The translations under genes were made by a program, and so were the position numbers. A DNA stretch of 64,000 nucleotides from Blasia pusilla (lineage: Eukaryota; Marchantiophyta; Marchantiopsida; Blasiales): the NCBI GenBank assembly GCA_050084515.1, contig CM114272.1, forward strand, positions 39,928,001 to 39,992,000, written 5' to 3'. Shown here piece by piece: positions 9,791 through 21,006 of the stretch (positions are counted from its first letter, which is position 1; each line of letters opens with the position of its first letter). The notes under the pieces were generated by a model. That model was not told the origin of the DNA, did not search any database, and saw nothing but the letters and a program-made list of their open reading frames with translations.

Positions 9791-9938
9791 TAACCTTTAG
9801 ACAACTGCCCTAAATTTTGTCTATTGGAGTGATACTTTTTCAATGATGTGTACAAAATGGCATCTACCGATAGCTCATGAGCACGTTGTAGGCATGCAAC
9901 TCCACAGCCTACTTAGCCATTGACATTCATGCAAGAAG

Positions 9939-10843
9939 TTGCGCATGTCAAGGCACCTCAAACTCAGCCTGATCATAGTGCAGCCACCCAACATGTTGTG
10001 TAGGACTTCAACATCCAAACCAACAATGCACGAATTGGTTCTTCTGTTGGTCAGGTTAGTACATTTGCAATTACCACATTTCCATACTTGTTTCTTTCAA
10101 CTCCTATGTCTAACTACCGTACAGGTACCTGCAAACTATATGGATTTTGCATCCATGATCCTCAATGATAGTGAGAGTATTCGAGAGGCCTATACACCAA
10201 GGTTTGTGCAACCTACGGAAAACCAGATGCCCTTCTATGATAACCTTGTCTTGCATTCTAGGAGAGAGGTATCACTAGTTGACAAATCCAAGTTATCACC
10301 ACACAAGGAAAGGACTCGGATCAAAACTTCCACATACAAAAAAAAGACGCCCCAGCAACAGGTAGATCAGTGAAAAACACAACATTTTCAATTCAATGTT
10401 TCAAAAGTATTTTAACATTGAATTTTACTACCACTCTGCTAATTGTTCCAATTAGAACTTATATTTTTTCTCTTTTAAACTCTTGTTCAGGTATACAGAA
10501 GGAAGCACTACGCTACAAGCAAGTTGATTTCAAGGAGACAACCTTAACTCGTGCCTAGGGGAATAGGCTCTTTAGCATAGCCTCTGGTGGCATAAGGCTA
10601 TACCAGCTACGGACACTCCGTCATGAGTTCCACCTTCCCCTCCATATGGTTACTGATCTTACACCGACTAAGGCCAATCATCCCATTTCAAGGATGAAGC
10701 TTGCTCAAGGCAATGGTGAAGTACCAGAATTCACTTCACCTTCTGCAGAAAAACCCCATATTGTACCAATCCTACATGACTTTGACATTGTCAAAACTGA
10801 AGTCACCTCAAATGATATTGTGATAGACTTGGATACATTATAG
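9939..10843 (+). pseudogene. Decayed coding remnant of unknown origin
   Basis: Short plus-strand frames (9939-10373, 10370-10558, 10646-10843) show patches of protein-like sequence such as FVQPTENQMPFYDNLVLHSR and IVPILHDFDIVKTEV. They lie just downstream of the helicase remnant and end next to a solo LTR. They may be trailing parts of the same Helitron or unrelated. No domain is recognised. Confidence 0.3.
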
Positions 10844-10852
10844 CTAGGTACA

Positions 10853-12116
10853 TGTAATGTACAAGGATAATTGAAAGTGATCTTTTTTATGAGTATTTGT
10901 GAAGTTCGATCCCCAAGAAGATCACTATTATATGAAAAGAAAGTTAATGTGTTTGTTATTATGTAGAAGGTATGAATATATGTATACTAGTCGAATGCAA
11001 ATATTCATCATGTCATTCTTCCCCTAACAAATACCAAGATTTCCTTCCATCTGTCCTCTCAAGTGGAATAGGACGAACGCTCTAGTAGATCCTCACTCAA
11101 TACTAAGGAACCTCATAGAGATCTCAGCAGTGAGACGACGTTTCCTACTCTCGGAACTCAATCCGTCTTGGAAGGCTACTCTCTATCAAATAGATTTCAC
11201 ACATCTCACAACTGATTATTCTTTTGGTAAAAGTGGCTTTCTCAATCCGCTCCTCACACTCCAGACCCAAGAAGATCACACGTATGCATCGCACATTAGA
11301 GTGAAGGAAGGAGGTCTCTACTATTCCATTAAGAACAAGAAGGCTTCAAAGTGTTTACAAGCTCGAGAGGGTACTAATCCCTTTCTTGGACCATTCGTAC
11401 AGCATAAGGACGTCGTAAGAGAATGATAGTAGGAACTACTTTGATGATCTTTAAATAGTCGCTTAAACAGTGCCAATACCAAAGATCTGAAGCGCTTCTT
11501 GCTAAGTAGGCACCTCTTGGGATCTTTTAACTACTTTAATCTACGGTTCTCTTGACTCTTCCTATGATCCCTAGGAATCCGCTGGCCTTAACTGCCCTAC
11601 CTTCCTATTTGCTCCAAAGAGTCATGTCTGTTCCTAGCCTAACTACTCTAACGGTGTGCCGCTTGAAATTGCAGACAGTCCTATCTTCGTTGCGAAGTCT
11701 TGACATCCTCTTCTTCCTTGATTGACAAAGTGATTTGCTCCTTGTCCTCATTCGAGGTATTTTGTACTTCGTCTTCGATCCAAGTACTTTGTTACCAAGT
11801 ACTTCGCTTTATCGTGCTTCATCGTCTTTGTTGAGGTACACCGAGCTTCGCTCTTGGTCTTCATACTTTGTTAGCTCATTCGCTCTCCTCCAAGGCAAGT
11901 CCTTGATTTTCCGTCTCTCTGCCTTATCCAAGGAGCTTCATAATAAATTTCAACATTCTTCATTCTTCCATTATACCAAAATAAAATTGAAGAACTCCCT
12001 TTATATACAAACTTTACTTCCATGTAGTCTTCAGTCTTCATTCCTAAAGACTTCTGTACTCCTTTTTTTACAAAATTGAGCCTATCCTCAAAATTCTGAA
12101 AATTGGAGGTATGACA
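10853..12116. mobile_element. Solo LTR, family F copy b
   Basis: It starts TGTAATGTACAAGG and ends GGTATGACA, and is alignable by eye with 4520-5746 over most of its length, for example CGATCCCCAAGAAGATCAC near the start and AACTCAATCCGTC in the middle. The flanks GTACA and ATACT do not match, so the target duplication has mutated or the ends are rearranged. No coding capacity. Confidence 0.75.
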
Positions 12117-13206
12117 ATACTCTTGCAAGTTCACCAGGGAAGAAAAATTGCACCTAGTTGGCTATTCATATATTATGAACCATTCATATTACTCATCTTT
12201 TCATTATGAAAATTTCACAATTCTACTGTAAGGTTCTTATGTCTACAACCTACTAAATCTACTCATCTTGATTGTATGTGTAGATCTAATGCTGCTGCCC
12301 ACCATTAGATCTACACATACAATCAAGAGTCATCTTTTTCCTTAACATAACATACCAATGTTATTGCAGATTACCACCATGCTCAAAATTTTTCCATACA
12401 TTATGCAAACACCACTCAGAGACTTTAGTAGTTTTTACAGTGGATACCTCGGTTAAGATATTTTTCCATGGTCTTTATCAAATTGTTGAATCCATGTAGA
12501 TTCACGCATCTGTCTCTCTCACATCTTCTATTCCAACTACTTCTTACTCATGAATACCATATACACTATGCTACATTTTGACACATTTGTAAACACTTAC
12601 TTATGCATTTTGACATTACTTGTGTACTTTACTTTCATCTTTGTTTCTCTACTAAATCTATCTACACTTTCCAATACTTTACATTGAATATGTATTGTAC
12701 TCACTTCTTTGTCACTTGGTATTTCAATTTCATTAGTATGTCTATGTTGTGTATTCCAAAATCCTACATGGCATTTATTTCAGATCATAGTACTACTCTT
12801 TATTGAGTATAGCTTTTCTAAAGTGAGTGTTTAGGACTCAACTCTAAGTGGCACTAACATTCAATTCATTTACTCTTTAATATCTTTTTAGTACTATTAA
12901 ATCTGTCAGATTACCAATGCACTTTTCAGATTTGCAGAACCATTCCACTCTACATATTGTGTTCGGCTCAACTTTACATATATAACCATGCATTTGATAT
13001 TCAATGTTTGTGTACATTTTTCTTTCTAGTCATCTCTATTCTATTATTTAGCGGATTTTACATAATCTCTTGACCCCACTCACTACCTATTATTGTTGCT
13101 ACCACTTCTGCACATTATTCACTTTCAGATTGTCATAGTGTATCCTTTGTACTCATAAGTTCATTCTCATTGTAACGTTCACGTACACACACGGTTACCA
13201 TGCAGG
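12117..13206. other. AT-rich non-genic stretch
   Basis: T-rich sequence without convincing coding frames. It holds one perfect inverted repeat (12267-12327, listed separately). It ends at the TGTCC target site of gypsy-1 (13207-13211). Confidence 0.6.
12267..12327. repeat. Perfect 25-bp inverted repeat
   Basis: The left arm 12267-12291 (starting CTTGATTGTATGTG) and right arm 12303-12327 (ending CACATACAATCAAG) are exact reverse complements. They are separated by 11 bases (CTGCTGCCCAC). Either strand can form a hairpin with a 25-bp stem. Sequence outside the arms does not pair well. Confidence 0.93.
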
Positions 13207-13211
13207 TGTCC

Positions 13212-14775
13212 TGTCATGCGTCTACTCTCCTTGAACGTTAATCTTGTTGTTGCAGAAGCATGCGTCTAGTAGGTCACGCTCTCAACGCTGATCTGCATCC
13301 AAACACGCACTCTGGTTAGTCGGGTTTTGGATCAATCAGAGGGCTAACTTTCCAAGTTCTCGTCTCGGTCTCTCATCAAGCTCAACTTTTGTTGTTTCGC
13401 GGTTAATAACACGGGCAAGTCTTGAAAGACTTGAGACAGACCGACTAGCGTTTGGGGAATTTTACTGTGTTTTGGACCATAAAGTTTATCCCCAAGATGC
13501 TTTTGGGACAAATAAGGGCGCGTTGGAAAGCTTATCTTGAGACGCTTCCAATACACCAAAGATCTTAGCAAACGCATAAGTATAGACTGAGATATTGGCT
13601 GAAAATGATTGTGAGAGCAATCGGGTTGAGGGCCAATTGGAGAGGCCCGGGTGTCTTTCCCTAAAGGTCGCGGGACCTCGGAGATCCCCAGAAGTACTAG
13701 TAAGGGAGGAGTCTCTCCAAGATGTCTTGGAATACGAATCCCCACTTTGAGCGCCAAACGGCGTCTCAGAGGCACGAGAGTTTGGGGTTGGAACTCGAAA
13801 CCCAAACCTGATCCAAGGGAGTGGACTTTGTACGCCACACTTGGATTCCAACCCGAGATTCACCTTGTGCAAGTCTCAGTTTGGGACTCATTGGAGGTCC
13901 ATTGGATAGTTGGAACCGCCAGGCGTGAAACACCGTTTGAGGTTCTGAACCGACCAGAAAATCTGTCCCAAGTCTTTCGAGACTTGCCCGTGTTGTAAAC
14001 CGCGAAACTAGGAAGGTTGAGCTTGATGAGAGACCGAGACGAGAACTCAAAAAGTTAGCCCACTGATTGATCCAAGACCCGACTAACCACATTGCGTGTT
14101 TGGGATGCAGATCAGCATTGAGAGCGTGACCTACTGAACTCACGCTTCCGCAACAACAAGATTGACGTTCAAGGAGAGTAGACGCACGACAAAGTGGGGA
14201 TTCGTGTTCCAAGACATCTTGGAGAGACTCCTCCCTTACTATTACTTCTGGGGATCTCCGGGGTTCCCTACATTTAGGGAAAGACACTCGGGCCTCTCCA
14301 ATTGGCCCTCAACCCGATTGCTCTCACACTCATTTTTTGCCAATATCTCAGTTTGTACTTGTGCTTTTGCTGAGATCTTTAGTGCATTGGAAGCGTCTCA
14401 AGATAAGCTTTCCAACGCATTCTTAGTTTTCCCAAATGCTTCTTGGAGCTAAACGTTATGGTCCAAAAAACAATCAAATTCCCCAAACGCTAGTCGTGTT
14501 CCAAAACTGGTTCTCACCTCTTTGGCAACCAACCTTCCAAGTCTCAACTCATCTCAAGTCTTGGCTCGCCTTTGGTCTAGGTTTCCTGGTTGCAACCACT
14601 AATGCATGAAACGCACAACTCTATTCCGTGTTTTGTCTCTTGGACTTTTCCAAGAGACCTTTCCAAAAGCCTCTCCAAAGCGGGAACATCGTAGCGTGAG
14701 TCCACATTAGTTTTGATGTTTCGCTTGGCGCCTATTTGGTGTTTTTTGGTTATGAGGATTGCGACACTCACCCCT
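13212..14775 (-). mobile_element. Gypsy-1 3' LTR with an inverted LTR fragment inside
   Basis: Bases 13212-13448 and 14196-14775 are minus-orientation LTR sequence. Between them, 13449-14195 is a plus-orientation piece of the same LTR, ending AGACGCACGACA. The insertion replaced a short middle part of the host LTR. The result is two opposed pairs that can fold back: 13212-13448 against about 13950-14195, and about 13450-13770 against about 14200-14500. Frames in this segment are LTR noise. Confidence 0.82.
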
Positions 14776-15497
14776 CCTTAGAAGGTTGATGTCCTCATCA
14801 ACGCAAATCTTTTTTAATGTTAAGTTCTGGGAAGCCGACCCCTTAACACTGAATCGCATTCTAGTAGCTAGCCCGCAATTCCACTTTTGGCTTAAGTCTT
14901 AGGTTTTTGCTTGTAGCACTTAGGATTATTAGCTTCTTCACTTCAATCGGCCTAGACTAGTTCTACAAAACTAATCTAAACTATCAAAATAAGCTAACTA
15001 AGTCTGCAATCTAACACTTTACTCACTATTTGTAAACAACCGCGTGTTTCCCTAGCCAACTCGTACTACTTTTGGATCACTCGTATTCCACTTAGGCGCG
15101 TCACTTAGTTCACTCATGCAATATGAATGAGATCACCACAAACCTCAAGACAGATTAATCTGCCCCGCCGACGTTAGGGCGGGTCCAAATGCTAGTACTT
15201 CAACACCTGGTCTTGATCTAGATGCCTTATCTGAATAGAAGCTCTCACCTCAAATACTCATTTTTTGGCCTTCTTGACTTACATCCTAAGCATATGAAGA
15301 ACTACTCATTGTCATGCATTACCAAACTCAAAATCACAATTACAAGCATCGAATCTCCAAATCCATGCATTCTTTATTGCAACAACTAAACATTTCTAGT
15401 TACAATGGGTTATCAGCCCAAGCTTCCCGGTCACAAGTTATGTCCTTTCCTTCACCATGTACTAACGCATGTGCCTATCTTGCATCCATTTGAAGTC
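14776..15497 (-). other. Gypsy-1 3' untranslated region
   Basis: This lies between the LTR and the end of pol. Next to the LTR it reads CTCACCCCTCCTTAGAAGG, whose complement is a polypurine tract like the one before the gypsy-2 3' LTR. No gene is seen. Confidence 0.65.
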
Positions 15498-16080
15498 TCA
15501 CAACGCTTCTTGCGCATGTTCAAGATCCGCCTCCGCAATCCAAGTCGCCTCTTTCACATGGTAGCCTTTCCACTTGACCAAGTACTCGTACTTGGCGGCT
15601 CTACGTCTGGAACGCAAAATGGTCTTAACCTCAAACTTTGGTTCCTCATTTTGTATGACCGGTTGTGGTCTCAACACCATCCTTTGTTTCGGACGTACAT
15701 TTTCTTGAAGACAATTCTTCAATGATGACACATGGAAAGTCGGATGAATCTTGAACTCATTTGGCAACTCCAATGTGTACACATCCTCAAACGGCTTTGC
15801 CTTGATCACATACAGCTAGCATACTTGGCTGAAAATTTCACGGAAAATTCCTTCGGAAGAGTGAGATTCTTTACACTCAACCACACTTGTTCCCCAACTT
15901 GGAAACTCACTTGGCGCTGACTTTTGTTAGCATGCTTCACGTACCTTAGTTGAGCCTTGGCAAGACTTTTCCTCGCTCGCTCTTGTTGTTCCTGCATTTC
16001 CACAAACAAACATTCCGCCATTGCTTGACGAGTGTGTGCCGATGTAGCGCCCCTCGAAAGAGCCAAGTCAAGAGGCCCTT
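15498..16080 (-). pseudogene. Gypsy-1 integrase C-terminus and chromodomain
   Basis: Minus-strand frames 16066-15806 and 15809-15498, with a stop or shift between them, encode an integrase tail (YVKHANKSQRQVSFQVGEQV). A chromodomain follows, whose core reads YEYLVKWKGYHVKEATWIAE. Chromodomains direct chromovirus integrase toward histone-marked chromatin. The integrase core upstream is missing: near 16070-16150 the frame jumps directly from RT sequence to this tail, so about 1.4 kb has been deleted compared with gypsy-2. Confidence 0.85.
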
Positions 16081-17241
16081 ATGGTTCTCTTTGATATACC
16101 AGAAGAAACAGAGATTCTCCAGTTGCGGAATGCATGGTCGAGTTGTAACAAAACTCACTCCATCTGCACTAACCACATGCCCTAAGAACTTGATCTTTGT
16201 TAAACCAAACTCACTATTATCCATATTTGCATACATCTTGTTCGCCCTGAGTTTCTCAAACACCGTCTTCAAATGTTGAGCGTGCTCCTCTAGTGTTTTC
16301 GAATAGATGAGTATGTCATCTATGTAGATGATCACAAACTCATCCGTCTCCTTATGAAAGATGGAGTTCATCAAAGTGGTGAATGTTGGAGGCGCATTAC
16401 AAAAACTGAAAGGCATTACCATAAACTCAAACAAATCGTATCTCGTCCTACAAGCAGTCTTCTCTACATCCGCTTCGGAAATCCGAATCTAATAATATCT
16501 TGATTTCAGGTCAATCTGGCTGAAATACTTGGCCCTTGAAAAACGATCAAAGAGGTCATCCATCCTTGAAAAAGGATAGTTGTTCCTAACCGTCACTTTA
16601 TTTAGCGCCTGGTAATCAACACAGAGTCCGAACTTCCCATCCTTCTTCGTCACAAAGAGAACGGGCGCTCCATAAGGTGACTTGCTAGTTCGGATGTAAC
16701 CCCTCTCTCGGAGTTCATCCAACTGTTTCTTCAACTCAGCAAGTTCTTCTTGATTCAACCTATATGGTGCCTTTGAAGGTGGTTGAGATTCGGGTATCAC
16801 GTGTGTCTTATTATCAACCGCCCTATGTGGTGGCAACTCAGTCGGAAGCTCCTTAGTCAACACATCTCCAAATTCTTTCACAACTCTCTTGAGTGTTTCA
16901 GGGATTCCCCTTGAAGCTGAGTTCTGATCTCTGCGTCTTGCACTTGCATCATCCTCTACTTGTCTCATCAAGCAAAGGAATCCTTCCTCTAACTCGGCCA
17001 GACTCATCCTCGTGATGGCGTTCACCAACTCCGTCTTTCTAGGAACCTCACGAACCAATCTGACATCCGTCCATTTTCTGTTAACCAAGATGCTCAACCT
17101 CAAAGTTTTTCGTCTTAGTTCCATCTGATACTCATCTAGGAACGTGTTCCCTAAGACTCCATTGATTCTGTCCATGTCAAAAATTGTGAAATTCTCCTTC
17201 AACTCGAATACTACGCATCCCACAACTAGCCCTAAAACCAA
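16080..17241 (-). pseudogene. Gypsy-1 protease end and reverse transcriptase
   Basis: Minus frames 17241-16489 and 16434-15946 carry RT blocks [26 protein letters not shown] (catalytic DD) and FLGHVVSADG. A stop/shift after LKSRYY (about 16490) separates the fingers from the palm. The RT connects straight to integrase-tail sequence because RNase H and the integrase core are deleted. Non-functional. Confidence 0.88.
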
Positions 17242-17994
17242 CTCTGAGGTCTAGTGGGACTTGCCTCTCGCGAATGGGTCCATCCGCCTTAGTGGTTGGA
17301 AATCCCAACATCTTCACGATTCTTGCGCTCAAGAATGAGTGCGAAGTACCTATATCAACGAGCAACATCAAATCGCGATTAGCGATCTTGGATCCTAGGT
17401 AAACCAAATTGGGCATTCTCTTGGTGACTTGGAGAGATGTATCTAGATCTCCCATCGATAAGTGCTTAGCAGCAAATGCAATCATACTCGGTTTACTAAC
17501 CTTAGGCCTCACACATTCCTTAGCCATATGCCCCGGTTCGCCACAATTATAGAAAATCACTTTGACGTTTGTTGACTTCGGGAACGGCGACCCTCTTGGC
17601 TTAGTGTTGAGTTCCACTCTTTTTGCTCTTGGGGCAAGAGACCCTTCGTGGTCGCGCTCACCCCCATTCCAAACCCTCTTGGATGTCCCTTTGTTTTTCG
17701 GTAACTTAGAAAAACTTTTCGACTCAAAGGGTTTTTGGTTTTGGACTTCATCGTCCCCTATCCGCTGCGCTAACCTCAGAAGCTCCGCGCACGTCTCTCG
17801 AATGTGAGGCATACGAAAGAAGGCCTTTTCGGCGCTCGGTTTGAGTCCACTTAAGAAGATCACCTTCTTTGTAAACTATTCCATGGAAATTGAGCTCATG
17901 AGTGCACTAAACTCTCGCACATAAGCGCTAAGGGATCCGCTTTGGCACAATCTTATAAACTCCATGCCATCGCAATACTCCTGATGTCGTGCAC
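17177..17994 (-). pseudogene. Gypsy-1 gag C-terminal part and protease
   Basis: The frame 17863-17177 contains gag (FLSGLKPSAEKAFF), a zinc knuckle with its first Cys replaced ([14 protein letters not shown] where gypsy-2 has CYNC), and a protease motif LLVDIGTSHSF in place of D-T/S-G. The gag is cut at 17994 by a solo LTR and resumes at 19006. The codon at the cut is Gln (CAG); in gypsy-2 the same codon is TAA. Confidence 0.85.
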
Positions 17995-19000
17995 CTATTC
18001 TCCTTGAACGTCAATCTTATTTGTTGCGGAAGCGTGCATTCAGTAGGTCACGCTCTCAACGCTGATATGCATCCAAACACGCACTCTGGTTAGTCTGGTC
18101 TTGGATCAATCAGTGGGCAAAATTTCCGAGTTCTCGTCTCGGACTCTCATCAAGCTCAACCTTCCTAGTTTCGCGATTTACAACACAGGCAAGTCTCGAA
18201 AGACTTGGGACAGACTTTATGGTTGGTTCAAGAACCTGCAACGGCATTTCGCGCCTTACGATTCCAACTGTCCGATGGAAATCCAATGAGTTCCTCACCA
18301 AGACTCGCACAAAGTGAATATCGGGTTGGAATCCAAGTGTGGTGTACAAAGTCCACTCCCTTGGATCAGGTTTGGGTTTTGAGTTCCAACGCCAAACTCC
18401 CGTTCCATCCCGTGCCTCTGAAATGCCATTTGGCGCTCAAAATGGGCATTCGTGTTCCGAGACATCTTAGAGAGACTCCTTCCTTACTAGTACTTTAGGG
18501 ATCTCTGAGGGCCCCCTACATTTAGGGAAAGACACCCGGGCCTCTCCAATTGGCCCTCAACCCGATTGCTCTCACATTTGTTTTTTGCCAATATCTCATC
18601 TTGTACTTATGTCTTTGCTGAGATCTTTCATGCGTTGGAATCATCTCAAGATAAGCTTTCCAACGCGCCCTTACTTGTCCCAAACGCATCTTGGAGCTCA
18701 ACGTTATGGTCCTAGACATAGTCAGATTCTCCCAAATGCTAGTCGTGTTCCAAACTGGTTCTCACCTCTTTGGCAACCAACCTCCCAAGACTCAACTCAT
18801 CTCAAGTCTTGACTCGCGTTTGGTCTAGGTTTCCTGGTCGCAACCACTAACGCATGAAACGCACAACTCTGTTCCGCGTTTCGTCTCTTAAACCTTTCCA
18901 AACGCCTCTCCAAAGCGCAACCATCGCAACGTGAGTCCACTTGAGTTATGATGTTCGCTTGGTGCCTATTTGGTGTTGTTTGGTTATGAGGGTCACGATA
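17995..19000 (-). mobile_element. Solo gypsy LTR inserted in gypsy-1 gag
   Basis: A 1,006-bp LTR of the gypsy-1/gypsy-2 family, minus orientation, flanked by CCTGA on both sides (17990-17994 and 19001-19005). Removing it rejoins the gag frame (..APKYQ / EYCDGME..). Its outer end has decayed to TATCGTGACC where the family has TGTCGCGACC. Confidence 0.9.
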
Positions 19001-19005
19001 CCTGA

Positions 19006-19314
19006 TATTTTGGAGCGAATCGGTTACCAATCAACTTCTTGAAATCTTCCCAACTCAAAGTTCTTCCACGGCCCAGATGTTCTTTACGGTGAGCCGTCCA
19101 CCAGTGAAGAGCGTGATCCTTCAGAAACGTGACCGCTATAGTCACCTTGTCTTGCTCATTTGCCCTTTTGCGCTTCAAAATAAAGTTTGAGTTCTGTTAG
19201 AAACTCACTCACTTTCCAAGAACCCCCCATTCCTGTGAATGGCCTTCGAAAATTTTTCTTACAAAGCTTCTTGCCGGAACTAGAGGCTCCATTTGACTTG
19301 AGTTCTCCCATCTG
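19006..19314 (-). pseudogene. Gypsy-1 gag N-terminal part
   Basis: The minus strand encodes the retrotransposon gag core (VTIAVTFLKDHALHWWTAHR and WEDFKKLIGNRFAPKYQ), similar to gypsy-2 gag at about 24500-24680. It stops abruptly at 19314, where a copia LTR begins. The rest of the N-terminus, the primer site and most of the 5' LTR are missing. Confidence 0.85.
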
Positions 19315-19637
19315 TGGAAAACTGCTAAACAAGCATAAGTGGTGGAGAACTAATTCACAATTAGGCTAACTCAAGACTATGGTTAAGGGTAGGGTTAGGG
19401 TTGCTTGTACATACACTATATAATTGAGAAGAGGACCAGCCTCCACTAATTCTCTCATTGCAAATTTCGTTCTCCATGGAAGTATGTGTGTGTGTGAGCC
19501 TAACTGTGATTAACTAACCCTAGTTAAGATAATCATGCTTAATTGACTAACCAAGATTAAGCTTCCCTACTTCGTGTGAGTACCAAATGTAGCAATTCAG
19601 GTCTCTCATGAGCTTGACTGTAACTCAATCTTCAATA
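19315..19637 (-). mobile_element. Copia-A 3' LTR
   Basis: A 323-bp LTR whose relatives are at about 31098-31374 and 32431-32742. It contains the motif GGTTAGGGTAGGG-like (19382-19402) and a GTGTGTGTGT run. On the coding strand the polypurine tract GAGCTTGAGGGGGAG precedes it. Confidence 0.88.
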
Positions 19638-19763
19638 CTCCCCCTCAAGCTCATCTCAATATCTCCAACTCCTAAATCCTTTCTAAACATCTAAAACTTA
19701 TCTCTAGATAATGCCTTTGTAAAGATGTCAACAATTTGCTAATCTGTACCTATCCACACAAAA

Positions 19764-20996
19764 TCAATTTCTCCTACAAGCATTTTTCTCTTTGATAAAA
19801 TGATAGTGCACCTCAACATGCTTTGTACGAGCATAAAACACAGGGTTATTAGCAAGCTTCATGCTACTAATATTGTCTGCATATATTACACTAGGTCCTA
19901 AGTTACTAACACCAATCTCAAAAAGTAATCGATGAGGCCACACCGTCTCACATGCTCCATTGGTTGCTCCTCTGTACTCAGCCTCTATTGAAGATAAAGC
20001 AACTATAGGTTGCTTCTTTGAAGCCCAACTTATAGTTGCGCTTCCCAAAGTAAATGAATAATTAGATGTGGAGTGTCGATCAGACACGCTTCCTGCCCAA
20101 TCAGTATCTGTCAATCCATCTAATTGAAAACTCGGAGAAGGTTCAAATTGAAGCCCGAATTGAATGGAGAATTTCACATACCGCATAATCCTCCTCATAG
20201 CATCAAGGTGAGGTTTTCGAGGTGTTTGCATAAACTGGCTCACTAGGCCAACAACATTGCTAAAATCTGGTCTGGTTATAGTTAGATAGATCAAACTTCC
20301 AACCATGCGCCTGTACATATTAGAATCTCCAAGCATCTCTCCTTCATCCACTCTTAGCTTCACGCTCTGGTCCATCGGTGTAGAGATTGGCTTACAAGCC
20401 GTCATACCATATTTTGAAAGCATATGAAGAGCATATTATCATTTTAGTAACCACATGCTCTCTCCAACCTTGATAAACTCAATACCAAGGAAGTACTTGA
20501 GTTCTCCCAAGTCCTTCATATCAAATTCTGCTTGTAACTTAAGCTTGACTTGTTGTACCATTTCTTCAGTACTCCTAGTAATCAAGAGATCGTCAATATA
20601 CAACACAATGAGAATTGTATGATCTTGTCCTCTCAAGACACACAACGAATCACACCCTAAAACCCAACTCTTGTAGGCCGTATGTAATCTTGCCATACCA
20701 AGCTCTTGGAGCTTATTTGAGCACGTATAGAGCTTTCTTCAACCTACATACACGAAATGGAAATTTGGGATGCTCGTATCCAAGTGGTTGAGTCATATAT
20801 ACCTCTTCGTATAGATCTCCATTCAAGAAGGCATTCTTGACGTCCATGTGATATAATCTCCACTTCTTACTTACTGCAACTGCAACCATTGTTCTTGTAG
20901 TCGCCATCTTTGCAACAGGGCTAAATATTTCCTCATAATCGATACCATATTGTTGTGCATAGCCCTTAGCCACCAATCTCGCTTTGTATCTGTTAA
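19764..20996 (-). pseudogene. Copia-A reverse transcriptase and RNase H
   Basis: Minus frames 20976-20713 ([38 protein letters not shown]), 20696-20439 (LIVLYIDDLLITRST, catalytic YIDD) and 20423-19764 (RNase H: DTDWAGSVSDRHSTS, SSIEAEYRGATNGA, ARTKHVEVHYHFIKEK). Stops or shifts occur near 20705 and 20430. The order and motifs are those of Ty1/copia pol. Non-functional as a whole. Confidence 0.93.
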
Positions 20997-21006
20997 TTGT
21001 ACCATC

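Noticed and set aside
13344-14452. Several overlapping frames of 96-173 codons
   Set aside because: They fall in the inverted LTR segments and appear on both strands, as expected from LTR sequence without genes.
19382-19402. Interstitial telomere repeat (GGGTTAGGG)
   Set aside because: Only about two units, part of the copia LTR and present in its other LTR copies (31200, 32565); plant telomeres are usually TTTAGGG.
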